Shown here piece after piece: positions 45,174-57,828 of a stretch of 64,000 nt of DNA (within the stretch, counting starts at the first letter, position 1; every line of letters begins with the position of its first letter). The notes below the pieces were generated by a model. That model was not told the origin of the DNA and did not search any database. It saw only the letters and a list, made by a program, of their open reading frames with translations. The stretch covers positions 96,597,998 to 96,661,997 of the forward strand of contig OW121743.1 in NCBI GenBank assembly GCA_933228675.1. Direction: 5' to 3'. The stretch is from Stomorhina lunata (taxonomy: Eukaryota > Arthropoda > Insecta > Diptera > Rhiniidae). A program made the translations under genes and the position numbers.

Positions 45174-46810
45174 ATGAAGACTTTATTTTGAAAGTGGAAT
45201 AAGTCCACATTCCAAAAAAAATAAGTTCAGGATGGGAAATGGTTCTGCATTTGTGGATCTTACTATGCGAAAAATAATCAATTTTAAATTTACAAAACTT
45301 ACTAAAACATTGACAGTCAAACATCTTGTAGTTAACGATTTAATAAAAAAATTTATTTTTAAAGTGGTTTAAGTCCCATATATTTTTCAAATTTAAATGA
45401 AAAAATTATTCAAACAAAATATAAATTTCAAATTTATTTGTTTTGAAAGTGGATTAAGTCCAATACATTTTTAATTTCAAAAGGAAATCGCTGACTAAAC
45501 ATGTTGATTTTGATGTTGAAATGTACAATAAGTAAAAATACATATATTACAATGATTAAAGTGGGTTAAGTCCAATACATTTTTAAATTATAGCAAATTT
45601 TTATAGAAAATTTTTCAAAAATTTACTTTTTACAGGAAATTTTTCAAAAATTTCCGTTTTATAGGAAATTTTTCAAAAATTTACTTTTTATAGGAAATTT
45701 TTCAAAAATTTACTTTTTATAGGAAATTTTTCAAAAATTTACTTTTTAGGAAATTTTTCAAAAATTTAATTTTTATAGGAAATTTTTCAAAAATTTACTT
45801 TTTATAGGAAATTTTTCAAAAATTTACTTTTTATAGAAAATTTTTCAAAAATTTACTTTTTATAGGAAATTTTTCAAAAATTTACTTTTTATAGGAAATT
45901 TTTCAAAAATTTACTTTTTATAGGAAATTTCTCAAAAATTTACTTTTTATAGGAAATTTTTCAAAAATTTACTTTTTATAGGAAATTTTTCAAAAATTTA
46001 CTTTTTATAGGAAATTTTTCAAAAATTTACTTTTTATAGGAAATTTTTTAAAAATTTACTTTTTATAGGAAATTTTTCAAAAATTTACTTTTTATAGGAA
46101 ATTTTTCAAAAATTTACTTTTTATAGGAAATTTTTAAAAAATTTACTTTTTATAGGAAATTTTTCAAAAATTTACTTTTTATAGGAAATTTTTCAAAAAT
46201 TTACTTTTTATAGGAAATTTTTCAAAAATTTACTTTTTATAGGAATTTTTTCAAAAATTTACTTTTTATAGAAAAAATTTTAAAAATTTACTTTTTATAG
46301 GAAATTTTTCAAAAATGTACTTTTTATAGGAAATTTTTCAAAAATTTACTTTTTATAGGAAATTTTTCAAAAATGTACCTTTTATAGGAAATTTTTCAAA
46401 AATTTACTTTTTATAGGAAATTTTTCAAAAATTTACTTTTTAGGAAATTTTTCAAAAATTTAATTTTTATAGGAATTTTTCAAAAATTTACTTTTTATAG
46501 GAAATTTTTCAAAAATTTACTTTTTATAGGAAATTTTTCAAAAATTTACTTTTTATAGGAAATTTATCAAAAATTTACTTTTTATAGGAAATTTTTCAAA
46601 AATTTACTTTTTATAGGAAATTTTTCAAAAATTTACTTTTTATAGGAAATTTTTCAAAAATTTACTTTTTATAGGAAATTTTTCAAAAATTTACTTTTTA
46701 TAGGAAATTTTTCAAAAAATTTTTTTTTATAGGAAATTTTTCAAAAATTTACTTTTTATAGGAATTTTTTCAAAAATTTACTTTTTATAGAAAAATTTTT
46801 TCAAAATAAT
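45174..46810 (+). mobile_element. Family S element, copy 2, carrying a 29-bp satellite array
   Basis: Starts ATGAAGACTTTATT then TTGAAAGTGGAATAAGTCC. 45174-45345 matches the reversed right end of the copy at 25711-28158. Further AAGTGG-TTAAGTCC modules lie at about 45365, 45440 and 45557. The satellite array then begins. The far inverted end seen in copy 1 was not found here, so this copy is truncated or its end has diverged. Confidence 0.7.
45590..46805 (+). repeat. 29-bp satellite array 4 (ACTTTTTATA variant)
   Basis: About 41 units of GGAAATTTTTCAAAAATTT plus ACTTTTTATA, opposite in orientation to array 3. A short variant unit pair (CTTTTTAGGAAATTTTTC, then TTTAATTTTTATAGG) recurs near 45745 and 46440, again pointing to block duplication. 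Confidence 0.95.
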
Positions 46811-48639
46811 CTTTGAAAAATTTTAAATGCTTCAAATCATTATTCTTTTAGCTGATATCTCTAACTTTAGCATGACATGGCTGTATATTTAGCTTTAAAG
46901 TCTAACATAGAGCAGCCACGAATTTTGAAACTTAATTTGAATTTTAAAGGTATGCTATTTTTGGAAATATTAAAAATAGTAGTTTGCTATTATAACTATT
47001 TTTGAAACAACACACTTTGTTTGAAGAAAACATGTAAATGATTGCCGCAAAAATGTACAACTAGATTTTTGTTTTTTTTTTGTATTTATACCTAGGTATT
47101 CAAATTAAGACTCCACTCCGAAGAAAATAAAATTTTGAAGTCACTCAATCCAAATGATAATGAGGAAGTAATTTACGCTTATATAAAACATAGATCCGAA
47201 ATTAAAATTCATAATGTAAAAATCATAATACAAAATCATATACATAGATGGGGTATAGTGATAGTTCAATCAAGCGATACAATAAAGATATAATGGGACT
47301 ATTTAGTTGATCTAGTTGTAAATACTTAAGATCAAACTAAATATTAGTTCGTGGGTTCAATTTTAGTTTCCGTTTGTGTAAATTATTCATATAAATTAAA
47401 CCATGACCTATGATAGAAAGAGGGTGAATAACTCTTTCATTAAAATATAGTACTGGAATTTAAATGATCAGTAAAATATTTTTCTTTGATTAAAAAACAT
47501 GAGAATAAGCAAAGTCAAACCAAATCTAATAGATAATCTTATGAATTAAGAAAATTTTCCACTAAAATGTTCAACATTTTATAATTCTACATATAAATAA
47601 GCATTTTCTCGTTTTCGATTTATATATTTTCACACGATGATGTATTCCAAGAGGATTAGGCGCAACATTCATAGTCTCACATGAAAAGCGCAAGGTAAGC
47701 ATGTGTCTTATAGGCATTAGGTCTGACAGAATTTACGGCCCTGACATACAAATTGAGTTTCCCCAACTACAAAAATATCTAACAAAAAAAAATATTTAAG
47801 CTTACAAAAAATTATGATTACTAAAAGCAAATTATTTTTTATTAGTTTCCCTACTCATCTGTTTCGTTTAGAGAAAACATTTTTCAATAATTTTAAGCAT
47901 AAACTAAAAATAGAAAATTTTATTTGAAGAAAAAGGGTGAAATTCTCAAAAGATGGAAAAAAAGATGCCATAACTAAAATTCTAATTGTATAAATAAATA
48001 AGAATTGAGAAGAAAAGGAACTATAATACGACTGACACATAAATAAAGTGAAATGTGCGTAATGCTTAGGACTGCTTTTAATTTGGCCACAAAATTATTA
48101 ATTTTATGAGTATGAATGGTCCAAATGTGCATAGGAAACCCTCAGAACTAAGGTAGCTTGTGTGTGTCTTTTAAAAATTATGATTAACCTTTAATAAAAA
48201 AGAGGGGGACATAAATGTCCACGTTGAAATATTTCTTTAGTTTTTTTTCCATAAATTTGAATTAATAAATAATTTCTCCCCTTAAATTTTCCGTTCACTA
48301 ATGGGTTAAGTCAACTGTCAATGCATTAGACATTAGACTTCGAGCGTTGGAGTCCAAATGTGCAAATTGTTTTTTAGACATAAAATTTATAAATAAACAT
48401 CAAACAATTAAATATCGTATGTTTCTAGGCAGGAAGATACCTCTTAAACCATGAATTTAGATACATTTTTATTTATTGTTTAAATTAACGAAAATATTTT
48501 AATTTGAAATTAAAATAATTTTCACATTCTTTAATGTCTAAAAAATTATGTTTAGATACATTTTACTCTTTTGCAGCGATACTGTCACAACGAAAAAATT
48601 AACATAAAAATAAACTCGGTTAGCCCCGAAGGTAATCGT
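46811..48639. other. AT-rich intron-like sequence
   Basis: No exon or repeat recognised. The frame at 47855-48040 has no recognisable features. Confidence 0.5.
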
Positions 48640-50440
48640 GTAGAAAAATTTTCTATAGAAAAATTGTCGATAAAAAAATTTTCGATAAAAAAATTTTTAT
48701 AAAAAATTTTTCAATAAAAAAATTTTTCTATAGAAAATTTTTCGATAAAAAAATTTTTATAGAAAATTTTTCGATAAAAAAATTTTTTGATTAACAAATT
48801 TTTCGATAAAAAAATTTTTGTATAGAAAAATTTTCGATAAAAAAATTTTTCTATACAATTTCGATAAAAAAATTTCTCTATAGAAAAATTTTCAATAAAA
48901 AAATGTTTCTATAGAAAAATTTTCGATAAAAAATTTTTTCTATAGAAAAATTTTCGACAAAAAAAATTTTTTCTATAGAAAAATTTTCGACAAAAAAAAT
49001 TTTTTCTATAGAAAAATTTTCGACAAAAAATTTTTTCTATAGAAAAATTTTCGATAAAAAATTTTTCTATAGAAAAATTTTCGATAAAAAATTGTTCTAT
49101 AGAAAATTTTTCGATAAAAAAAATTTTCTATAGAAAATTTTCCGATAAAAAAAATTTTCTATAGAAAATTTTCCGATAAAAAAAATTTTTCTATAGACAA
49201 TTTTCCGATAAAAAATTTTTCTATAGAAAATTTTCCCTTAAAAATATATTTCTATAGAAAATTTTTCGATAAAATAATTTTTCTATATAAAATTTTTCGA
49301 TAAAAAAATTTTTCTATAGAAAAATTTTAGATAAAAAAAAATTTCTATAGAAAATTTTTCTACAGAAAATTTTTCAATAAAAAAATTTTGATAAAAAAAT
49401 TTTTCTATAGAAAATTTTTCGATAAAAACATTTTTCTATAGAAAAATTTTAGATAAAAACATTTTTCTATAGAAAAATTTTAGATAAAAAAAGTTTATGT
49501 AGAAAAATTTTCGATAAAAAAAATTTTTCTAAAGAAAAATTTTCGATAAACAATTTTTTCTATAGAAAAATTTTCGATAAAAATTTTTTTCTATAGAAAA
49601 ATTTTAAATAAAAAATTTTTTCTATAGAAAAATTTTCGATAAAAAATTTTTTCTATTGAAAATTTTTCGATAAAAAATGTTCTATAGAGAAATTTTTGAT
49701 AAAAAAATTTTTCTATATAAAATTTTTCGATAAAAAAATTTTTCCATAGAAAAATTTTCGATAAAAAAAATTTTCTAAAGAAAATTTTTCGATAACAAAA
49801 TTTTTCTATAGAAAAATTTTCGATAACAAAATTTTTCTATAGAAAAATTTTCGATAACAAAATTTTTCTATAGAAAAATTTTCGATAAAAAAAATTTTTC
49901 TATAGAAAAATTTTCGATAAAAAAAATTTTTCTATAGAAAAATTTTCGATAAAAAAAATTTTTCTATAGAAAAATTTTCGATAAAAAAAATTTTTCTATA
50001 GAAAAATTTTCGATAAAAAAATTTTTCTATACAATTTTTTCTATAGAAAAAATTTCGATAAAAAAATGTTCTATAGAGAAATTTTCGATAAAAAAATTTT
50101 CGATAAAAAAAAATTTTGTATAGAAAATTTTTTGATAAAAAAAAAATTCCTATAGAAAAATTTTCGATAAAAAATTGTTTTCTATATATCTTTCTATAGA
50201 AAATTTTTCTATAGAAAAATTTTCAATAAAAAAATTTTTCTATAGAAAAATTGTCGATAAAAAATTTTTCTGTAGAAAAATTTTCGATTAAAAATTTTTC
50301 TGTAGAAACATTTTCGATATAAAATTTTTCTGTAGAAACATTTTCGAAAGAAAAATATTTCTATAGAAAAATTTTTATAGAAATAATATTCTATTGAAAA
50401 ATTTTTGAAAAAAAAAATTCTATTGAAAATATTTTGATAA
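48640..50440 (+). repeat. Tandem array of ~30-32 bp units with TCTATAGA palindrome
   Basis: About 57 units alternating TTTTTCTATAGAAAAATTTT with CGATAAAAAA. Period is about 30-32 bp (for example CTATAG at 49868 and 49900). Homogeneity is highest around 49780-50020. Unrelated in unit sequence to the 29-bp family. The minus-strand frame at 50209-50451 is its translation. Confidence 0.95.
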
Positions 50441-52684
50441 AAAAAAATCAAAAAGATTAAGTAGAAAACTTTTCCGTTTTAAAACATCAGAGCTACACAT
50501 TGAACAAAATACCAATTTTAGTTAAAAGCATAAAAAAACGGCAACTCTGTCAAGATTTTTTTTGTTCTGTTCTCTTTGTGCCTACCTCTGGCTATAACAT
50601 CAGGATTTATATGAGAGAGATATTCAAAGAGATGGACGTCCATTGAAAATTCTGAAAGTAATTCTGAATTGATTAGTGTAACTGAAAGATCATTTGTATG
50701 GAATTTGTGGACCATTTGTTTGTCAAAACTATCATAGTTTGACGGACGGATAAATGTATAGACGTTGTTAAATCGACTCAGGAAGTGATTCTGGTTCTTT
50801 TGGCTTATGACAATTTTAACACTAATGGGCGATATTTTTTGTAAATTTATGTCTAGTCTTTTCAAAACTTTATTAAAAATTTACCATAAACATTATATGA
50901 TGCTTTGAGTATATTTTTATTCATTTCTATGTATATATCCTTTTTTCACATGACAATGCGGTCAAGTTATACGTTTACATGTTCGCTTATTGTTTTGCAG
51001 CAAAAGTTCATTGTCAACCTCTGAAGTTTAAGGACCACCACAAATATTTTTTTTCCCCAAAGAATTCCTTTTCTTTTTCTACTTCAATACACATTTTTTG
51101 TAAAAAATGATTTTTTCAGATTTTATTTCTCTAGGCTTTATAGGCAACAAACAACAATAAATGCGGTAGAAATGCGTTCATTGACCAAAAAATTTTTCTT
51201 TTGTCTTTGCAATTTACATGTATATGTAAATATAATTTTTGTTCTCCAAGTTTGATAGTGTTGCAGAAGTTGAAACTTACGCACTACCACTAATGTATGA
51301 AACAAATGTGTGACTCATATGTATGTATGTATGTTTCATTAAACTTTGTAATTTCCGGTAATGAGCAAAGGGTACAATATTTCAAAATGACTGCAAAAGA
51401 TGCGTGTAATTATGTCTGATGTTAATGATATTTACAATAAGAATGGTTTTCCTTTTCCTCGGAGAATTTGATGATTGGATATACATTTGGTAAACAATAT
51501 TCAAAATTTATTGATGGCCATTTTTGTTAAATAATGTACAATTACAAAAATCTTTGCTTTAAAAGAAAACTCTTAAGGCAATTTTCAAAAATCCTATATT
51601 TAACATTCAAATCACGCTACTCTATGCATTTTCAAATTATACTATTTGCCAATTCCAAAATTATTGTTTAATAAACTTTTAATATTAAAATTACAAACAC
51701 GTTTACTTAGTTCCCTTTTTTTATTGCAGCCTCAATAAAAGTCTGCATTTAAATCTTTTCTATTTTTATTGTTATCATTTAAATTCATTCTCCTCTCAAT
51801 TCGACCAACATATGTCACATATCAATTTCTTGATATGTGTATCTGCTGATAATGATGTTGATTGCTGATGATGGAAATGATGAAGATGTCGTCTCAGAGA
51901 TTGTACGACAGACAGAAATACTGACAGCATCAGCAGCAACTACTAACACAAGAATAATAGTTTGTCATAACAAATAACTAGATGGTAGACATCACCACAT
52001 GTATAGGATGTTATTAATATGTCATTTTGAATAGGAAAACATTTCCGTGATTTTTTTCGCTATAATATTGAGTGATTTGTTTGTTTTTCTTGGGATGTTA
52101 GATATAGAAGGATACATATATTTAAATGTTGTTGAATTTTATGTTGGGGATTGTTTTGTTTTTTGTTGTTAGCAATTTGAAATTTTAATATGGTTTTTTT
52201 TCTTATAAGGTACTAGGCATGACCATTCGTGTTTAAGGAAAATTCAGCAGCGCATGGTAAAAAGGGAGAAAGTGCACAAACTTTCTTCAAAGAATCAAAT
52301 ACAGGTTGAAATTTGATTATATGTCAAGTTATCACCCAGCTCGCTTATTTTATTGCTCTGAATCTTAGATGTTTCTAGCGATCCACTTCTATTCAAGTTC
52401 TATAATTTCGACTTTGATTAATAGGTGATCTCCAGGCATAGGTGTTGATAAGTGATCAAGTTTATGAAAATCTGCTCACTTACTCTTAACATTCGGACGA
52501 TACCTATTGTGACTACAAAATATGGTACAAGTACCTCTTTACACTTTAAAATCCTACTAAATATAATGTCTAACTACGAATACGAAATATAATACAAATA
52601 AGTAATTATTTAATTCTAAGATCGTGAAAACCATGAAGGTATAAAAATGAAAACTACGATAAAGTCAAGAAGATTTCAAGAAGA
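50441..52684. other. Intron-like sequence with an R1 scrap
   Basis: 50733-50800 (GACGGACGGAT, AAATCGACTCAGGAAGTGAT) is an R1 fragment; the minus frame at 50518-50865 overlaps it and is not supported as a gene. 51780-51970 is higher-complexity, non-repetitive DNA. No exon found. Confidence 0.5.
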
Positions 52685-53168
52685 TTTCAGACAAATATTT
52701 GCTAAATTTTGGCATCATACAAACATTTTCCAAAAGCTTATATATTTAAGCTGTTTTCGTCATTTGGACTTATATGAGAGCTAGGGTCAAATGTGAATCG
52801 ATTATCTCGAAATTCGGCAAATTGATTACAGTTGTTACAAAAATTATGTATGCAAAAAATATGCTTAAAATTCCCATTATCTTTATTTATGAGCGTTTTA
52901 GTTGCCAATATATCAGTTCCGGGAAGTGGGACCTATGGGAGGTACATAAATAATCGACCGATTTTGACAAATTTCAATAGCCATGGTCCCACTATCAAAA
53001 AAATCATCTGTGCCAAATTTCATCACATTATCTTTAGAATTGCGACCTGTACTTTGATTATATTGTTTACATGGGGGTCCAGCCAGCAGTCCAGTCGGAT
53101 GGACTGACATCACTAAGTCGACAAAAATTTCTATGCGTTACATACACCAGCACAAACTTATAACACCC
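52685..53168 (-). repeat. R1 interspersed repeat, inverted copy
   Basis: Matches 32801-33350 in the same orientation, with GGGACCTATGGGAGGTAC, CATGGTCCCACTATCAAAAA, TACATGGGGGTCCAGCCAGC and GCGTTACATACACCAGCAC. It has small internal deletions. Frames at 52832-53113 are repeat sequence. Confidence 0.85.
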
Positions 53169-54404
53169 TTATATGATCGGCACTTACAACCTTCACGCTT
53201 TTGCTGTATGGTCGAATTATATATCCATATAAATTGATGAAGTGCTGGTAATTTGGTATACATACCTATTTGTTTTGAGATTGACAAATCTTTAGTTTTG
53301 GTCTGAATTAAATATGATTTAATACTCCGCATGATACATATTTTAAATAATATTAAAGAAAAGGTTGATTTATACCTTTTCTGCAGAGACTCAAAGTATA
53401 CCACAATATCTGCACCTGTGTTTACTGTAGATATTTATAGTCACCTGAAATGCAAAAGACGTAACTAAGGCAAAAATTAAAATAGATTTTTTGATTAATT
53501 ATAACACAGCAACCCAAAATACATCTAGCTACAAAATTGTTTATGCATAAGGTCAAAAACACCGATTTTTTCATAAAAATTCAAAGGTTTAAAATGTTGC
53601 TAAAAATTTTTATTGTAGTTAAGCCCCTTTGGTTATAAAGCCCTTTCGTTTTTTTCGCAATTATTTAAAAAAAACTCGTTTTTTGTCATTAAAGTTTTCA
53701 GGAATGTCTTTGCTGTTGCATTGTTGACCAAATTTCAAAATTTTTAATTAATATTTTGTTTAGTTTAAAAGTTATGATGTTTTTTTTTTTTTGCTTATCA
53801 TATAAAAAATTATGATCAGAGACTTAGATTTTTAAAAGGCTATAAGTTAGCTTTACGAGCGTACATTGACCTGTTTGTCTATTGATCAACTACAAATCTC
53901 CTCTGTTCTAACTATATGAAATTTCATTTAAGTATCTTTAACCGTTTAAAGGTCTGGGGTTATATCCGAAATACCTCTTCAAAAAACAGAGGTTTTTTTC
54001 CCCTATTTTAAATTATTTAAAACTTATCTTTCTGCATTAAATAATGTTTCGAAAATAAACTGTTACTATTCTTAAGACCCGTCTCTATATTATTGACAAA
54101 AAACTTTGTGCATTTTGAAAGCTTTAAATTTTTGGTCAAAATTTTAATTATAGTTAAGACCTTTTGGTTTCAGAAAATATTCAACTTGTAGTTAGGCCGT
54201 TTTGTTTTTTCGCAATTGCTCAAAAACTAAACGTTTATGCCATTTTAGTTTTTAGAATTTTCTTTGCTGATGGCTTTGGATTTAATGTTCCTTGTAATTT
54301 AAAAGTTATAACGTTTTTTGCTTCTCCTGTTAAAAAACTAGAAGTGTAGTTAAGCCCTTTTGCATTACAGATGAAATTTATATACTTTCTTCTAAACTTC
54401 GAGA
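53169..54404. other. AT-rich sequence with a loose internal repetition
   Basis: The phrase about AAGCCCTTT(C/G)GTTTTTTCGCAATT occurs near 53640 and, diverged, near 54200 and 54350, suggesting an old tandem duplication. No gene supported. Confidence 0.4.
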
Positions 54405-55108
54405 TTTTAGAAGATTTATGTCATTTTCTGCTGAGGACTTGATATGGGAGCACGAGTCAATTGTGGGCCGATTGTTACAAGATTTCTGTTATGGATATAT
54501 ATTTACAAAATATTTATCTGTGCAAAGTTTTAGTAATAAAATGCAATTATCTTTAAATTAATAACCGTTTTTGTGATTTTCTGGGTATGTAGAAGACTTT
54601 TGAGAATGTGCCTTGTATGAGTGGTATGGTCAAAATATGAACCGATTCCTACATAATTCTTCTTCTTCTTCTGTTATCCCTGACTTCCAGTGGAGCATAG
54701 GGCCTCATTCCTACATAATTGGGTACACTTATTAAGGTTAAGGTTATTAAAATACAATTAAATTGGACAAAAATCTCTATTCCATGAAGGCATCCCTGTG
54801 GGAGGTACCCGAAATAGTATTCTGATTATCCTTGAACCAAAATATGGGTCTGTGCCAAATTTCATTAAATTATCTTTGAAGTTACGACCTGTACTTTGAT
54901 AACAAGCTTACACGGATATCCGCCCAGCCAGCTAGCCGTCTAGCCAGACACCTGGACGGTCATCGTCAAATCAATCATCAGCGTATGATTCTGAGTCGAT
55001 TGGTATACTAAAAGATGTGTCACAGACAAATATTTCTATGCGTTACAAACTTCAGCACAAACCCAACATACCCTTTCTACCTATGCATAGGTGGTGAAGG
55101 TTATACAA
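54405..55108 (-). repeat. R1 interspersed repeat, diverged inverted copy
   Basis: Recognised by GGACTTGATATGGGAGC near 54435, AAATTTCATTAAATTATCTT near 54857, GATTGGTATACTAAAAGATG near 54998 and GGTGGTGAAGGTTATAC at the end. More divergent than other copies and interrupted by the micro-insertion at 54659. Confidence 0.75.
54659..54706 (-). mobile_element. 48-bp retroposon micro-insertion with 14-bp target duplication
   Basis: ATTCCTACATAATT flanks both sides (54645-54658 and 54707-54720). On the minus strand the insert starts GAGGCCCTATGCTCCACTGG and ends in a (GAA)n tail of about 13 bp, as left by target-primed reverse transcription with extreme 5' truncation. Confidence 0.85.
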
Positions 55109-57828
55109 ATTCCTCCTTAAGGTAGTTGTAGTCTTAAGCTTAAACAAAGAATAAAGAATTCTTTCAGGAATAATAATATTTTACTATGTATGCAACGCAT
55201 ATTAACGACTGTCATAAAAGAATTAGTCGACATTATTTTCCTTTGATATTGTGAAATAGGAAATATTTTAGAATTTATTGTTAGTATCGATCAGCAGAGC
55301 TAAATTACGTTTTAAGCACTGGATTTTTTCTAAACCAAACAACTCCTCCTCAGTACCCGTCACTGCATGCATTTCCGTCTTATATTTCTATTCATGCTAT
55401 TACTTTTCCCTTTCCAAAGCTAAAGTCTTACAACAAATTTGTCAAAGTATTGGTTATATATCCCGCCATTATCAGAAATACACGATATTGTTAAAATCTC
55501 AACAATATACAAATGCATACATGGACAACTATCACAAGTTTTAACACTTGTGACAAAAAAACAAGCAACTAAACAAGAAAATAATAACAACAAACATATA
55601 CAAATGAAACAAAACGAAATAATACAGAGGCAAACATAACAAAGGCAACAGCAAACATTTCCTCTCTTAGCCACGAAAGTGTTAAAATGTTGTATAAACT
55701 TTAGACAGGCAGACAAGAAGCATAGACTTTTCTCACTAACCAACAAGAAACAAAAAAGCAAGTAGAAAAAACTGCACATTTGGCCGACACTAGACCTATC
55801 AGCATCATTTACATGGTAAACGCATAACAAACCGGAAGTTAAACAGTGAACGGGTATAGTGAAGAGTAAAAGGCGACATTTTTGCGATATACTCAAAAAG
55901 TGCTGCCAAATTTTTAAAATAAAAGCAAACTTAAGAGATCATAAAGAGTTGGGGCAAAAATTATGAAAATATAAAGAAAAAAATTGAACAACAACAACAA
56001 GAAGTGAAAAACTAATTAATATTTCATACAAGAAAAAGAGGGAAAACTTAATTTTTCCAATGCTGAAACACATACACTCATTAAAACTCGCAGCAAAACA
56101 GAGAGATTTCATCTGGTATTTTGGCCAAGAGGTTGAGATGCCACAACTGGCGAGTCAACGGTGATAGTCTTTATTTTGGCGGCATTGTGTACGGGCGTCT
56201 GGTCTTACGAACTACGAATGGTTGGAATTCTTAAACTTATTTCTACTTGTTCCGATATTTAATTAGTTTATTTTTTGGTTCTGTGATCTGTTTTGTTGCC
56301 ATTACTCGTTCGTTCGCTCGATCGTTGCCTATATTTTGTAGCTTCTTGAAGTAAAGTGGACCAAATTTCAAAAATAAAACAAAAAACTTTATGTTCAAGA
56401 TTGTGTTGGCGTATGGGATGTTTTAGATGATAGTTTTGTGTATTTTATTTTATGTATGTGAAGTGAAACGAAATGAAGAAAAAATAGAAATTATAAAATA
56501 AAATTAAGAAAAGAAAATCTTGCATACAAAATTAACAGAAAAGGAGGAAAATTGAAAAAAATACAAATAATAAAAGAAAAAAATACCTTCCGTTTAATAG
56601 GCCAGACGCAAAAGGGTGTGTGCGTGAGTCAATTAGTGAGTGAGTCCGTGAGTTGGCTGTCTTCGTTTTGAATCAAAAAAGTATAAAAGTGCGTGAGTGA
56701 TAGACAGAGAGCAGCATTTTGAACACATGCATATGGCTTGTTATGTGAAGAGTTGAGTTGATCGTGAAATTTTCTTCTCATAATTATAAACAAAAATCTA
56801 TTAAGAAAATTAAGAAAATCTTCTATTTACTTTTGTTTTAATGTTTTCAACATAACGTGCCTTTTCCCAGATCAATATGCGGTCGTATAATCTTCAATCA
56901 AACTTTAGCATAATTTTATTGAAAAGTGATCGAAAACAAATATCTGGCTCCTCAAAAAGAATTCGGTAAAAGTGAAAGAAAGCTACAAAAAAATTGTGTA
57001 AGAATGTTATGTTTTTCCTCTTGAAAGCAATTTAATTAAAAGGAAATGAAATTAGCATAGAGAAAATTTTATGTTTTGTTGTCGAAATGTTTTTTTTTTA
57101 AATAAAATAGATTAACCCTAAAATGGTTCATTGAAATATTTATGAAAATAAATTGTAATTTGGTAAATTGTTCGGGGTGTTATAGAAATTGAAATATATG
57201 TTTTTTTAATGACATATATAGAAAATGTAATAATTGTAGTCGATATTTGTACTTTTTTTTTATTTTCGAATACGTTGTCTAATTTTGTCTCCTTTTTTAC
57301 CCTAATGATAGTTAAATAGCAAATGTCTTTAAAAATTTGTGAATGAGCAAATTTCTCGTCAAGTCTACAGAGAAAGAAAAAAAAGGTTTTTAAATCTGAA
57401 GTTGTATCTACAATCGATTTACTATGATACTTTCCGATATATCGTTACATGCATACATATAAAGTATGTGCTATTCAAAATAGTCAAACTCAAAGCATTT
57501 TTAATTGACATTACCTTGTCTTATGTTAAAATTAGAAAATTTAAAATATGCTTTCAAAAACCGTCATTTAAGGCTTTGTTCTCAGAAAAACCCTTTAAAA
57601 AAGGGAAAACCAATTTGATTTGTTTTTAATGTTATGAGTTCGATTAGGGCTTAGGTTAATGTTATAAATAATTGTGCAAATTTATGATTTTTAAATTAGA
57701 GATATAATTAAAATTTAATTTTTATTAAAGAAATTGTATTTCAGAAAATTTTTCCAGAAAATAATTATAATAAATTAAGATCCTAGCGCAATACTCATAT
57801 GTAAACCTTTTCATAATTTATTAATGCC
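55109..57828. other. Intron-like sequence, possible regulatory region
   Basis: Non-repetitive for about 2.7 kb. 56100-56340 and 56590-56760 are notably richer in G and C than their surroundings. A TATAAAAG at about 56681 follows a GTGAGTGAGTCCGTGAG-type stretch and could be a core promoter, but no initiator or coding exon was recognised. Frames at 55278-55896 overlap on both strands and show no family features. Confidence 0.35.

Noticed and set aside
50518..50865. 115-codon minus-strand frame
   Set aside because: Overlaps an R1 fragment; no domain, signal or splice evidence.
55420..55896. 158-codon Cys/Leu/Phe-rich minus-strand frame
   Set aside because: The opposite strand is also partly open and A-rich; it translates A/C-rich intron DNA into hydrophobic residues without motifs. 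Transcript data could overturn this.
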